This document shows positions 26,469 to 34,388 of a DNA stretch of 64,000 nucleotides, in pieces. The notes under the pieces were generated by a model. It worked only from the letters and a program-made list of their open reading frames with translations, did not search any database and was not told the DNA's origin. Within the stretch, counting starts at the first letter, position 1, and each line of letters begins with the position of its first letter. The position numbers and the translations under genes were made by a program. Location of the stretch: assembly GCF_001654455.1 (NCBI RefSeq), contig NZ_CP015772.1, positions 1,860,001 to 1,924,000 on the forward strand, in the 5' to 3' direction. Source of the stretch: Niabella ginsenosidivorans. GTDB taxonomy: Bacteria > Bacteroidota > Bacteroidia > Chitinophagales > Chitinophagaceae.

Positions 26469-27260
26469 ATGATGAATCCTTATAAGAAATGTCTTGATAA
26501 GTACTTTGAAACAATTACGGATTTCAAACATTCATTAAACCGGTTAAATCAAGTTCTATTAAACGATGTTGCGAAATATACAGAAGTGGACGCAACGTAT
26601 TTTTTGGGAACAGCTCTCATAATTGGCGATTGGACAGGCCCAACAGATAATGGCTGGAAAACTAATTTTCATACAGGTGTTCGGAAAACAACACTTAAAG
26701 AAAATTACACTAATTAAATTGAAAAAGTGCTTTCTATAGAGTTTGGGTTAGCATATTCTCAATGTTATAAGGCGCTTGAAACGTTATTAAAAGATTTAAT
26801 ACATTTAAAAATTGAATCTGATAAAACTTTTAAATGCTTATGGCTTGATGATAAAGAATATTCAAGGGAACATTTGAAAGGGGGTGAGGAAATATTTAAA
26901 TTAGTTAAAAAGGCTGGTGGAGATAGATTTAAAAAGTACTCAAAGGAAAATGCCCCTAATTTTAGATTTAAAGAAATGTTTAAAGTCTTCTCGGAAGTAC
27001 GGCACTCTATTATTCACTCAAAAGGCGTTTTCAAAACCTCTAGACTCCCCGGAAATGAATATTACAAGATGCTTTTTGAATTCTTGCTGCCACTAAATAA
27101 GTTTGAAGGAGAATTTATTCCGTTAAAATTTGAATATAAAGTTGTCGATCGTATCTTAATGTATCTAGCAGAATTTGGATATCAAATATTTAAAATACTT
27201 AGTGAAGAAGATAATTATGAATGGAATTATAAAAAGCTTCAACCAAAATTCGAAATTTGA
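26469..27260 (+). pseudogene. HEPN-like protein interrupted by an in-frame stop
   Basis: Two ORFs in the same frame are separated only by a TAA at 26715-26717 and three sense codons, so one gene of about 263 codons carries a single nonsense codon (TAA for, for example, GAA). The C-terminal half contains EVRHSIIHSKG, an R-x4-H motif as in HEPN RNase domains, within a helical region. HEPN proteins are typical toxins or abortive-infection effectors that cleave RNA. The N-terminal part (WTGPTDNGWKTNF) was not recognised. The leader upstream matches that of the preceding gene. IS256 lies directly downstream. Confidence 0.65.
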
Positions 27261-27301
27261 GAGTGTAAAATAAGTTGTGTAAACAAATGTAGTAACTGTC
27301 T

Positions 27302-28507
27302 TTAGAGCCGGCATCTGTTGTCAAAGATAGTTAAGAACTGATGGAGTATGAACCCCCAATTTTGGATGGGCATACTCCGTTTTTTTTCGATATTGGTAAT
27401 AGCCATATAAACTGCTTTCAATGCGGCCTGATCATCGGGGAACTGTACTTTTGTTTTTGTATATTTTCGGATGCCCCGGTTCAGGTTTTCGATGGTATTG
27501 GTGGTATAAATGATTTTGCGGATTTCCAGCGGAAAGTCAAAATAGCTGGTAAGGCAGTCCCAATTGTTGCGCCAGGACTCAATGGCGTGGCGGTACTTAT
27601 GCCCCCATTTTTCGGATAATTTTTCCAAAGCAGCTTCTGCCGCATCCCGGTTTACAGCCCCATAAACGTCCTTTAAATCAGCGCAGAAGGGCTTTCTGTC
27701 TTTCCATACCACATACTTGCAGGAGTTACGGATCTGGTGTACCACACAGAGCTGGGTTACCGTATCAGGGAATACCCCTTTGATGGCATCTGTAAAACCT
27801 TTAAGATTATCAGTGCAGGCGATCAGGATATCTTCCACGCCCCGGGCTTTTAAATCGGTCAGTACGCTCATCCAGAAAGAAGCTGATTCTGTTTCAGCCA
27901 TCCACATGCCTAAAACTTCTTTCAGTCCATCGTTTTTCAGGCCAATAACCAGGTAAATGCACTTGTTGATATACTTGCCATTCTGCTTTACTTTCAGTAC
28001 AATACCGTCCATCCAGACCGTATAATACACCACTTCCAGTGGCCGTTGCTGCCATTCTTTGATGTGCTCTATGATACGATTGGTGACATTAGAAATGGTG
28101 CCTTCACTAACATCCACACCATATACCTGCTTTACCTGTTCAACGATATCGGAAGTTGTCATTCCCCGGCTATACATGCCGATAATGGACTCTTCAAGCT
28201 TATCGCTCATGCGCTGACCTTTGGGGATCAACTGCGGCTCAAACTCGCTGTTACGGTCTCTGGGAATGTTGAGCACCATGTCACCCAGAGACTGGGTTTT
28301 TACCTTTTTGGGGTAGGTACCGTTACGGCTATTGCCGGTATTGTTGCCATCTTTGGCATGCTTCTCATAACCGAGGTGGCTATCAAGTTCGGCTTGTAAC
28401 ATCTGCTCTACGCCCTGTTTGTAGAGCTCGCTAAAAAATGATTGGAAATCTTCTTTACTGGTAAATTGCTTGAAGAAATCTTTGGGTAATTTGTTGTCCT
28501 GTTCCAT
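27302..28507 (-). CDS. IS256-family (mutator) transposase
   Basis: A 401-residue DDE transposase. The start at 28507 (MEQDNKLPKDFFKQF) is preferred to the longer ORF because upstream codons run through the hairpin repeat. Family landmarks are the N-terminal LQAELDSHLGYEKH block, the first Asp in VWMDGIVLKV, the second in ACTDNLKGF followed by LCVVHQIRNS (the CxxH-like insertion region of mutator transposases), and the Glu in TTNTIENLNRGIRKYTK. Length and motifs are intact, so it is probably functional. Confidence 0.95.
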   Translation of the reverse strand: MEQDNKLPKDFFKQFTSKEDFQSFFSELYKQGVEQMLQAELDSHLGYEKHAKDGNNTGNSRNGTYPKKVKTQSLGDMVLNIPRDRNSEFEPQLIPKGQRMSDKLEESIIGMYSRGMTTSDIVEQVKQVYGVDVSEGTISNVTNRIIEHIKEWQQRPLEVVYYTVWMDGIVLKVKQNGKYINKCIYLVIGLKNDGLKEVLGMWMAETESASFWMSVLTDLKARGVEDILIACTDNLKGFTDAIKGVFPDTVTQLCVVHQIRNSCKYVVWKDRKPFCADLKDVYGAVNRDAAEAALEKLSEKWGHKYRHAIESWRNNWDCLTSYFDFPLEIRKIIYTTNTIENLNRGIRKYTKTKVQFPDDQAALKAVYMAITNIEKKRSMPIQNWGFILHQFLTIFDNRCRL

Positions 28508-28555
28508 AAAACTGTATTTAAAGTTAAAAAATCCGGGCCAAAGCGCCGGCCGCAA

Positions 28556-28619
28556 CCCGGGCAGGTTCGCTTCGTTCGGCTCCGCTACGCTCCGCCTCAC
28601 TTCGCTTCACCTGCCCGGG
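28556..28619. repeat. GC-rich hairpin inside the IS256 element
   Basis: CCCGGGCAGGT (28556-28566) and ACCTGCCCGGG (28609-28619) form a perfect 11-bp stem around a 42-base loop made of ttcg/ctccgc-type repeats. It lies upstream of the transposase start. It could be a secondary insertion of a REP-like element or a structure blocking read-through transcription into the transposase. Confidence 0.55.
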
Positions 28620-28668
28620 GGTTAACTCTCGAATACAGTTACTTAATATTTATTTACACAAAAAAATA

Positions 28669-28876
28669 GTATAAGCAATCTTTTGTTTCGTGTTATATAA
28701 CTTAGAGACCGCTTCTTGCAGCTAAGGCCTTCTTAGTTCATTGAACATTAGTTCATCACAAAGTCTGGTTCCGTAGCCAATTATGTTTCAAATTGGGACA
28801 ATTTATTGAGCCCGCATAGTAGAGTAAATATAGACAGGCGATCGGGCAAGGAGCTTTCATTAAATAAACAAAAATT
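28669..28876 (+). other. Non-coding left end of the second IS110 element, possible bridge RNA
   Basis: This 208-base segment between the IS256 end and the transposase start has no ORF. It contains several small inverted repeats: GTTCA/TGAAC near 28735-28750, AAATT/AATTT near 28790-28805 and GCCCG/CGGGC at about 28810-28846. IS110-group elements carry their bridge RNA in this position, so such an RNA is expected here, but no single enclosing stem like that of the first element was found. Confidence 0.3.
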
Positions 28877-30250
28877 ATGAACAAACAAGACAAAAAGAAA
28901 GCAAAGAAAAAATTAACCCCATCTGATATGGTCCGTATGCCAATAGTCAATAGCGATGCAGCAGGCATTGATATATCGGCAACCATTCATGCGGTAGCTG
29001 TTCCTATAGATCGGGATGAGGAGAGTGTAAGATTGTTTGGAGGATTTACGGAAGACTTGAAGGCTATTGCCGAGTGGTTAAGACAATGTAGTATCACAAG
29101 TGTTGCTATGGAAAGTACAGGCGTTTATTGGAAACCTTTGTATATGATTTTAATAGAGAATGGATTTGAGGTATTACTGGTAAATGCTAAACATGTAAAA
29201 AACGTAACGGGTCGCAAAACAGATGAAGAAGACGCTCGCTGGATACAAAAACTACATTCTTGTGGGTTGTTAAAAAGTAGCTTTATACCTGATAATGCTA
29301 CAGAGCAGCTACGTACGTTGGTTCGACATAGGAAGAGACTTTTAGAAGATAGCAGCAAATATGTGCAGAGAATGCAAAAGGCCCTAGAATTAATGAATAT
29401 TAAAATACACTGTGTCATTAGCGATTTGATGGGAAAGACCGGTACAGCGATTATAGAAGCCATACTTGCAGGGGAACGAATGCCTAAAAATTTTTTAATT
29501 CATGTTGACGGCAGAATAAAGGCTGACTCAGAAAAAATTACCCAATCCCTAACTGGTAACTGGCGAGAAGAACAATTGTTTTTACTGGAAGAAAATTATA
29601 GTCTTTATCAGTATATCCAACAACGAATAATATCATGCGAATCAAAAATAGAAAAATATTTTAAAAGCGTTATCACCAACAGTGAGGGCATACACCAGAA
29701 ACAAATTTCTACTGAACGACAGACTAGGAAAAGCAGACAAAAAAAGAAAAATGATCCCCTATTCGACGTTAGGGGGTATTTATATAGAATACATGGTGTG
29801 GATGTGACTGAGATATTTGGAATAAGCGAAACGTCCGCGTTAGAAATACTGGCAGAGACTGGGACCGATTTATCAAAATGGGAAGATGAGAAGAAGTTTG
29901 TCAGTTGGCTCAATCTTTGTCCAAATAATAAAATATCTGGGGGAAAATTGATTAGCAGCATGGTAATGAGTAAAAAATCAGGTTATGTAGCACAATCCTT
30001 TCGAGCTGCAGCCAATGGTTTACAAAGAAGCGACCATTGGTTAGGAGATTATTTTAGGCGTATGAAGACTAAAGGCGGCAACAAATATGCAATTATAGCA
30101 ACTGCCAGGAAATTGGCCATCATTTATTATAAAATGGTTCGTTACAAACAAGAGTTTAACCCCATTGATGCGGAAACATACCGTCAAAAATATAAGGCCG
30201 TCAAAATCGCTTGGCTAGAAAAGCAATTATCCAGATTAAAGGTAGCTTAA
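28877..30250 (+). CDS. IS110-family transposase/recombinase (second type)
   Basis: A 457-residue DEDD recombinase with VNSDAAGIDISATIHAVAVP (catalytic Asp), VAMESTGVYWKPLY (Glu), GRKTDEEDARWIQKL (two Asp) and a C-terminal Transposase_20 domain (IHGVDVTEIFGISETSALEILAETG ... FVSWLNLCPNN). A lysine/arginine-rich linker (TRKSRQKKKND) joins the halves. It differs widely from the 13-kb transposase, so it represents another IS110 lineage. All motifs are intact. It abuts the IS256 element, one IS having landed beside or within the end of the other. Its right boundary was not determined. Confidence 0.93.
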   Translation: MNKQDKKKAKKKLTPSDMVRMPIVNSDAAGIDISATIHAVAVPIDRDEESVRLFGGFTEDLKAIAEWLRQCSITSVAMESTGVYWKPLYMILIENGFEVLLVNAKHVKNVTGRKTDEEDARWIQKLHSCGLLKSSFIPDNATEQLRTLVRHRKRLLEDSSKYVQRMQKALELMNIKIHCVISDLMGKTGTAIIEAILAGERMPKNFLIHVDGRIKADSEKITQSLTGNWREEQLFLLEENYSLYQYIQQRIISCESKIEKYFKSVITNSEGIHQKQISTERQTRKSRQKKKNDPLFDVRGYLYRIHGVDVTEIFGISETSALEILAETGTDLSKWEDEKKFVSWLNLCPNNKISGGKLISSMVMSKKSGYVAQSFRAAANGLQRSDHWLGDYFRRMKTKGGNKYAIIATARKLAIIYYKMVRYKQEFNPIDAETYRQKYKAVKIAWLEKQLSRLKVA

Positions 30251-30781
30251 GTGAAAGTTATATAGTAGAACTAAACACTACCCGAAATTTCGAATAGCTT
30301 ATAAGCTTAATTTTCCCCAAGTTCCTGGTAACGGAATATACCTGAATTCACTGTTTATGAATGTAACACAAGTTTTAGCCTACTGGGGAGCTGGTTTATC
30401 AACGATAACTGCTATTATTAACGGATCATTATTTCGATACTGTAGATTCTAATGACGACATAATTGTTGTAACGGGTATTTCATTGGCTTCAATAAAGTA
30501 CCCTGGTTCAAGCTTACCTGTTTGATGAAGATTTAGTGCTTTTCCTGTTTACCGCATCTCCCTTTTAGTGCTACTTCTGCAATCTTACTTTGCAAGATAT
30601 ACTGGCGGCTGGGTGCGTCTGAACCAATACTGTTTTTACAGAGCAGTAAAAATAAGCATAACCTATTGTCTAAGATTTTTAGGGATTTTATAACACCTGT
30701 TTCGTATCAGATTTGACTATTATGGGGAATTTAGAATAGTAAAACTAATATACAATGAATTCACTATTAATTAAGAACACT
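30251..30781. other. Gene-free stretch after the IS110 element
   Basis: The first part is presumably the right end of the IS. On the minus strand two short frames (around 30420-30620: SDAPSRQYILQSKIAEVAL, then TGKALNLHQTGKLEPGYFI) look faintly protein-like and may be a decayed gene, but no family was recognised. An 11-bp inverted match (attcgaaattt) links 27248-27258 with 30285-30295, the two sides of the IS cluster. Confidence 0.3.
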
Positions 30782-30925
30782 ATGCAGGAATTGAGAACGC
30801 TTTCTGCAAGTGAAATCAACAACTTAAAAAACAACGTATACACGGGAATACTTCTTCTTGGCTATTATCAAAAAGGTGATACCCCCTTAGCTATTCAGAA
30901 AAACAGCACTGCCGCTCCCGGATAA
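30782..30925 (+). pseudogene. Tail-fibre-like N-terminal fragment
   Basis: A 47-residue ORF reads MQELRTLSASEINNLKNN and then GILLLGYYQKGDTP. This resembles the N-terminal cap of Bacteroidota tail-spike/pectate-lyase-like proteins, where a GYYxKGD motif precedes the beta-helix (compare LGYHSTGDGG in the 18-20 kb protein). The rest of the protein is missing; the frame ends in NSTAAPG. It is probably a truncated tail-fibre gene belonging to the phage-like cassette that follows. Confidence 0.5.
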
Positions 30926-31105
30926 AACATAACCTGTATCTGCCAGCCTTTATTTTCAGTCAAAACCCGATGCTATGCTACATGTTCAAAAACGCTTCTG
31001 CCTGGTACTGTATAGCCCCCATAACGCCGGTACAACTGCTATAACCTGTCTGATGCTTTAACAATACCGGGCAGATGCGGGTAACCTGCGCAAAACACTG
31101 TGACA

Positions 31106-31143
31106 ATTTTTTAGTGACAAAAAAAAACGGGCACCTAAAAAAT
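31106..31143. promoter_or_regulatory. Possible operator upstream of the XRE regulator
   Basis: ATTTTTTAGTG (31106-31116) and CACCTAAAAAAT (31132-31143) form an imperfect inverted repeat with repeated TGACA boxes nearby. It lies 40 bases before the HTH gene and next to a -7-like TATTTTTT, so it could be the regulator's own operator. This is inferred from position and symmetry only. Confidence 0.3.
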
Positions 31144-31183
31144 GACACCAACCTATTTTTTCTGCATACCAAAATGTAATCAT

Positions 31184-31783
31184 ATGAAGAAGATCAGAAA
31201 AGCCCTCAACCTGAGCCAGCAGGAGCTGGCCCTGCTGCTGAATGTATCGCGCAGCACCATTGCCATGTATGAAAAAGGCCTGCGCAGCCTGCCTTCCAAA
31301 GCCTCGGAAATATGGTGCCGCGTGCAGCTGCTCTGGCAGCAAAGCCTTATTCGAACAGTGCCGGCAGCTGCCATGGCAAACAGCCATCACCTCCAGCAAC
31401 AGCAGCAGGCCCTTTCACAGCTGAACGCCCGTGTACAAAGGGCTGCAGCCCGCAGGGTACGGCTTACGCAACAGCTGACCTATATGGAAGAGCAGCACCA
31501 GCGCCTGGGTTTTAAGCTCTATGTGCTGCGCCACCTGATGGAGGATGCCCTGCCCGGCAGCCGGCAGTTGCAGTTGCTGAAAAACCGGGAGCTGATGACC
31601 CTTATCCGCCTGGCGGGATGCTGCTCCTCCCGCCGGCAGTTGCTGGCCTTTCAACTACAGGTATTAGCTACTGAACAAAAGGCGGCGCTCTCCGGCATTA
31701 TTACCCTCGGGCAGGAGGGAGCTTTGTTAAAGATTCCGGAAACTGCGGCTCCCGCCTTGCAAACAGGGGGTACGGGGGGCTAA
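31184..31783 (+). CDS. XRE-type helix-turn-helix protein
   Basis: A 199-residue protein starting at the internal ATG 31184 (MKKIRKALNLSQQELALLLN). Residues 1-45 are a Cro/C1-type HTH (LSQQELALLLNVSRSTIAMYEKGLR). The remainder is glutamine/leucine/arginine-rich and probably a coiled coil (ARVQRAAARRVRLTQQLTYM). The gene is visibly GC-richer than the AT-rich DNA before it. As first gene of the unit that holds holin and endolysin genes, it is the likely regulator of the lysis cassette. It is not a typical phage repressor because it lacks a protease-like C-terminus. Confidence 0.75.
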   Translation: MKKIRKALNLSQQELALLLNVSRSTIAMYEKGLRSLPSKASEIWCRVQLLWQQSLIRTVPAAAMANSHHLQQQQQALSQLNARVQRAAARRVRLTQQLTYMEEQHQRLGFKLYVLRHLMEDALPGSRQLQLLKNRELMTLIRLAGCCSSRRQLLAFQLQVLATEQKAALSGIITLGQEGALLKIPETAAPALQTGGTGG

Positions 31784-31818
31784 GTTTGGCCTATTGTTTC
31801 ACTTTTAAAATTTTAATT

Positions 31819-32232
31819 ATGCCAAATTATTCAGTAGACAAGCTCACAACCACATTTGATTGTGATGCCGTATTAACCATTGCTGCCAGCGAGCAAAAAA
31901 ACCTGGAATGGAAAAAACTGTCCCTGGAACGCCAGGAAGAACAGTATGAAAAAAACGCGGTGGGCATCGCCGCGGAGCTGGTGGGCAAGCAGGCGGAAAA
32001 GGCCGCTTTGGACACGGTGATTGACAACCTGCCGGACGGCCCCACCAAAAATGACAACATCATAAAACGCACCAAGGTGGAGTACAGCATTTTCCTGCTG
32101 GAAAACCGTAAGGCCAATTATGGTGATGTGGCCCTCCTGGAAAAGGAGCTGGAGCTGCAGCGCGCCGGCAAGGAGCTGGAGGAAATAGCCACCTTCATTG
32201 CTGAAGTGGAAGCCCGCAAAGCAGCCATCTGA
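31819..32232 (+). CDS. Hypothetical coiled-coil protein of the lysis cassette
   Basis: A 137-residue acidic/basic helical protein (MPNYSVDKLTTTFDCDAVLT...). The start is the ATG at 31819 after a good A/T-rich leader. Heptad-like stretches (LEWKKLSLERQEEQYEKNAV and LLEKELELQRAGKELEEIA) predict coiled coils; there is no membrane segment and no known domain. The gene lies 35 bases after the HTH gene and is followed by a strong terminator, so these two genes form their own transcript, separable from the holin. A spanin, antiholin or structural role are all guesses. Confidence 0.65.
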   Translation: MPNYSVDKLTTTFDCDAVLTIAASEQKNLEWKKLSLERQEEQYEKNAVGIAAELVGKQAEKAALDTVIDNLPDGPTKNDNIIKRTKVEYSIFLLENRKANYGDVALLEKELELQRAGKELEEIATFIAEVEARKAAI

Positions 32233-32245
32233 GCCTGCCTCTTAA

Positions 32246-32277
32246 CCCCTGCTGTCATATGGAGGCAGGGGTTTTTT
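32246..32277 (+). terminator. Strong intrinsic terminator
   Basis: CCCCTGC (32246-32252) pairs with GCAGGGG (32265-32271), directly followed by TTTTTT. It separates the HTH/coiled-coil pair from the holin gene. Confidence 0.85.
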
Positions 32278-32434
32278 CCGGAAGAGAAAGGATAGCAGCC
32301 GGTGAACGGTGAGCAATAACAAACAGGGAAGATTTTCACCCAACCCCCGGGTGCCCGTGCCGGCCCCAATATTCCCTTTCTTATTCCTTATTTCTAATTT
32401 TTTATTTTCTCTTTCTTATTTAAAATTTCATAAA

Positions 32435-32920
32435 ATGAACCACTTTATTCAATACCGGCCCAATGCGCCTTTGCTGGTATGGCTGTTGGTGGTTTTTATA
32501 CTGGATTTTATTTTCGGCCTTTCCAAAGCCATCTTCAGCAAACTGCCCCGTACCTCCAACAACCTGCGTAAAAGCATTACCAAGTTCCTCCAATACGGAG
32601 GCTGTATCATCGTATCCATGGTGATCCTTAATATTGTGTCTGCCTCTAATGAAACATTTGGCCGCTCCTTTGCCTGGTTTTTTGGCGATGTAATGTTATA
32701 TATCATGATCTATACAGAGGTGGTTTCGGTATTTGAGAACATGGAAGCCATGGCGCCTGGCAGCACTTTTGTAAAAGTTTTTGTTCGGCCGGTGCGGAAG
32801 GTAATCACTTTTCAGCTGAAGCAGCTGTTCCGGGAAGACCGGGCGGCCCCGGATGGTACGGGTGGAACCGATAATGAAATAAGCAGCAGCTGTTCTGCCA
32901 GGGATCAGTGCCGGAATTAA
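32435..32920 (+). CDS. Phage holin-family membrane protein
   Basis: A 161-residue protein from the ATG at 32435 (MNHFIQYRPNAPLLVW). Three or four hydrophobic helices occupy residues 10-100, including LVVFILDFIFGLSKAIF and YGGCIIVSMVILNI, followed by a charged amphipathic tail. This topology and the DFxxG-like motif fit the TcdE/Cph1 phage holin family, which makes inner-membrane lesions that let endolysin reach the peptidoglycan. The endolysin gene lies 705 bases downstream, after a repeat-filled gap. Confidence 0.75.
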   Translation: MNHFIQYRPNAPLLVWLLVVFILDFIFGLSKAIFSKLPRTSNNLRKSITKFLQYGGCIIVSMVILNIVSASNETFGRSFAWFFGDVMLYIMIYTEVVSVFENMEAMAPGSTFVKVFVRPVRKVITFQLKQLFREDRAAPDGTGGTDNEISSSCSARDQCRN

Positions 32921-33197
32921 AGTTTGAGCATTGAGATCTCAGGCAGTCCGGTAGTAAGTTATCAGTGCATTATGACTTCGGTCTCCCGTCTTTCACTTCC
33001 CGGCTATTGAACATCTGTCTTCTCCTTTCTTATTCCTTATTTAAAATTTCTTATTTTTTATTCCCTGTTTCCAAAGATCAGTCGCGATAGATCGGATCAG
33101 TCTCCGGTCTTTCAACTCCCGACTTCCAGCTCTTTTCTCCCGACTTCCCAACTATTAAACATCCGTCAGGACATCCGCAACAAAACATTGCCCCGTA

Positions 33198-33609
33198 TCA
33201 TTCCGGACTTGTTCCGTGTCATCCCGGACTTGTTCCGGGATCTATTAGCAGTATTCATTCCAACAGATGCTGAAACAAGCAGATGCTGAAACAAGCAGAT
33301 GCTGAAACAGGCAGATGCTGAAACAAGTTCAGCAGGACATTGTAAAAATAGCAAAATACTCTTTACACAAAATGTCACCTTTTCCCAATCATGCTGGAAT
33401 GTTGCTAAGAATGTCACTCTGCCCCGAATGTTCGGGGTGTTTCGGGGTCTGGTCTTATCCAGAAGCCTTGTGTCTATAGATGCTGAAACAAGCAGATGCT
33501 GATCCGCCAGCCGGCGGACAGCACGACATCCGTAACGAAATGTCATCCCGGACTTGTTCCGTATCATCCCGGACTTGTTCCGTGTCATCCCGGACTTGTT
33601 CCGGGATCT
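33198..33609 (+). repeat. Cluster of 16-bp and 21-bp tandem repeats
   Basis: The unit 'tcatcccggacttgttccgtg' (21 bp) occurs twice at 33198-33243 and three times at 33543-33609, the last copy of each run ending gggatct. Between them 'agatgctgaaacaagc' (16 bp) is repeated four times in tandem at 33265-33328 and again near 33478-33505. ORFs running through the cluster are repeat artefacts. The units resemble REP-like sequences of Chitinophagaceae. The rest of 32921-33625 holds only pyrimidine-rich low-complexity DNA. Confidence 0.8.
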
Positions 33610-33625
33610 AAAAATTCAAATCACC

Positions 33626-34051
33626 ATGCCCATATTCAGCACAAGAAGCAGCAATAACCTTAAGGGAATCCATCCCCGCCTGGTAAGGGTATTGAATGCC
33701 GCCATAAAAACCACACCTGTTGATTTTATCATTGTTGAGGGCGTACGATCGCTGAGCCGCCAGCAGCAACTTTATGCGCAGGGAAGAACAAAGCCCGGCC
33801 CGGTGGTGACCTATGCAGATGGTATTAAAAGCAGATCCAATCACCAGGTGCATAAGGATGGTTACGGCTATGCCGTGGATCTATACCCGTTTATAAACGG
33901 CAGGGTGGAACTAAACGCCGATAAGGAACTGAAAATAATAGCCGCTCATATAAAACAAACGGCTGCGGGAATGGATATTAAAATTACCTGGGGCGGCGAC
34001 TGGAAACGCCCCTTTGACCCACCCCACTTTGAGCTTATGGAAGAGGGCTGA
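33626..34051 (+). CDS. M15-family peptidase, phage-type endolysin (L-alanyl-D-glutamate peptidase)
   Basis: A 141-residue enzyme from the ATG at 33626 (MPIFSTRSSNNLKGIHPRLV); the longer ORF runs through the repeats and is rejected. The zinc motif SNHQVHKDGYGYAVDLYP holds the SxHxxGxAxD-type His and Asp ligands (with a short insertion), and the last histidine lies in WGGDWKRPFDPPHFEL. Phage endolysins of this group cut the L-Ala-D-Glu bond in peptidoglycan stems. No signal peptide is present, so export depends on the holin encoded upstream. Confidence 0.85.
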   Translation: MPIFSTRSSNNLKGIHPRLVRVLNAAIKTTPVDFIIVEGVRSLSRQQQLYAQGRTKPGPVVTYADGIKSRSNHQVHKDGYGYAVDLYPFINGRVELNADKELKIIAAHIKQTAAGMDIKITWGGDWKRPFDPPHFELMEEG

Positions 34052-34071
34052 TAGTGTTCTGTGAGAGTATC

Positions 34072-34150
34072 TTGCACCTTTATTGGTGTTGCGCAGGGAC
34101 TTCGCAACGATGGCGGAACACCAACAAACACTGCTATGTCGTTAGTGCCC
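34072..34150 (+). repeat. Structured 79-bp repeat, copy 1
   Basis: This segment recurs at 36039-36117 in the same orientation. Nested inverted repeats fold it into stacked stems: GCAC/GTGC outside, TTGGTGTT/AACACCAA in the middle and TTGCG/CGCAA inside. The remainder of 34052-34388 shows no gene. Confidence 0.65.
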
Positions 34151-34388
34151 TCCCGTATAACTGTGCACAACACCAACAGTGGCAGTGAGATTCTGAAAAC
34201 TAACAACTGAAAACTGATATCTTAATCCTGACGTCTCGGACCTGCAGGGCTGAACGCAACACTAACAACAGCGAGGGCGGCGAAAAAATTTGCGGGCCGC
34301 TTGGCCTTTTAATTTATATTGTGATAAACCGATTACAGGAATTACTCTTTTAATCGAGCATTGTTGCATTGAAACTGGATACAACCAT

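Larger units (their letters stand above)
27263..28668 (-). mobile_element. IS256-family insertion sequence
   Basis: Imperfect inverted repeats bound the element. On the left 'gtgtaaacaaatgtagtaactgt' (27277-27299) matches the complement of 'acagttacttaatatttatttacac' (28635-28659), with looser similarity outwards to about 27263 and 28668. It contains one transposase gene and, between that and the right end, a GC-rich hairpin. The exact tips and the target duplication could not be fixed by eye. Confidence 0.7.

Noticed and set aside
30420-30620. Possible decayed gene on the minus strand
   Set aside because: Two short protein-like frames exist, but no family could be named and stops are frequent.
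33265-33328. CRISPR-like direct repeats
   Set aside because: The four 16-bp units are directly adjacent with no spacers, and no cas genes are nearby.
33166-33588. 140-codon minus-strand ORF
   Set aside because: Its protein is made of translated repeat units (RNKSGMTRNKSGM), so it is a repeat artefact.
30782-34051. Complete prophage
   Set aside because: No integrase, terminase, portal, capsid or tail assembly genes were found on either side.
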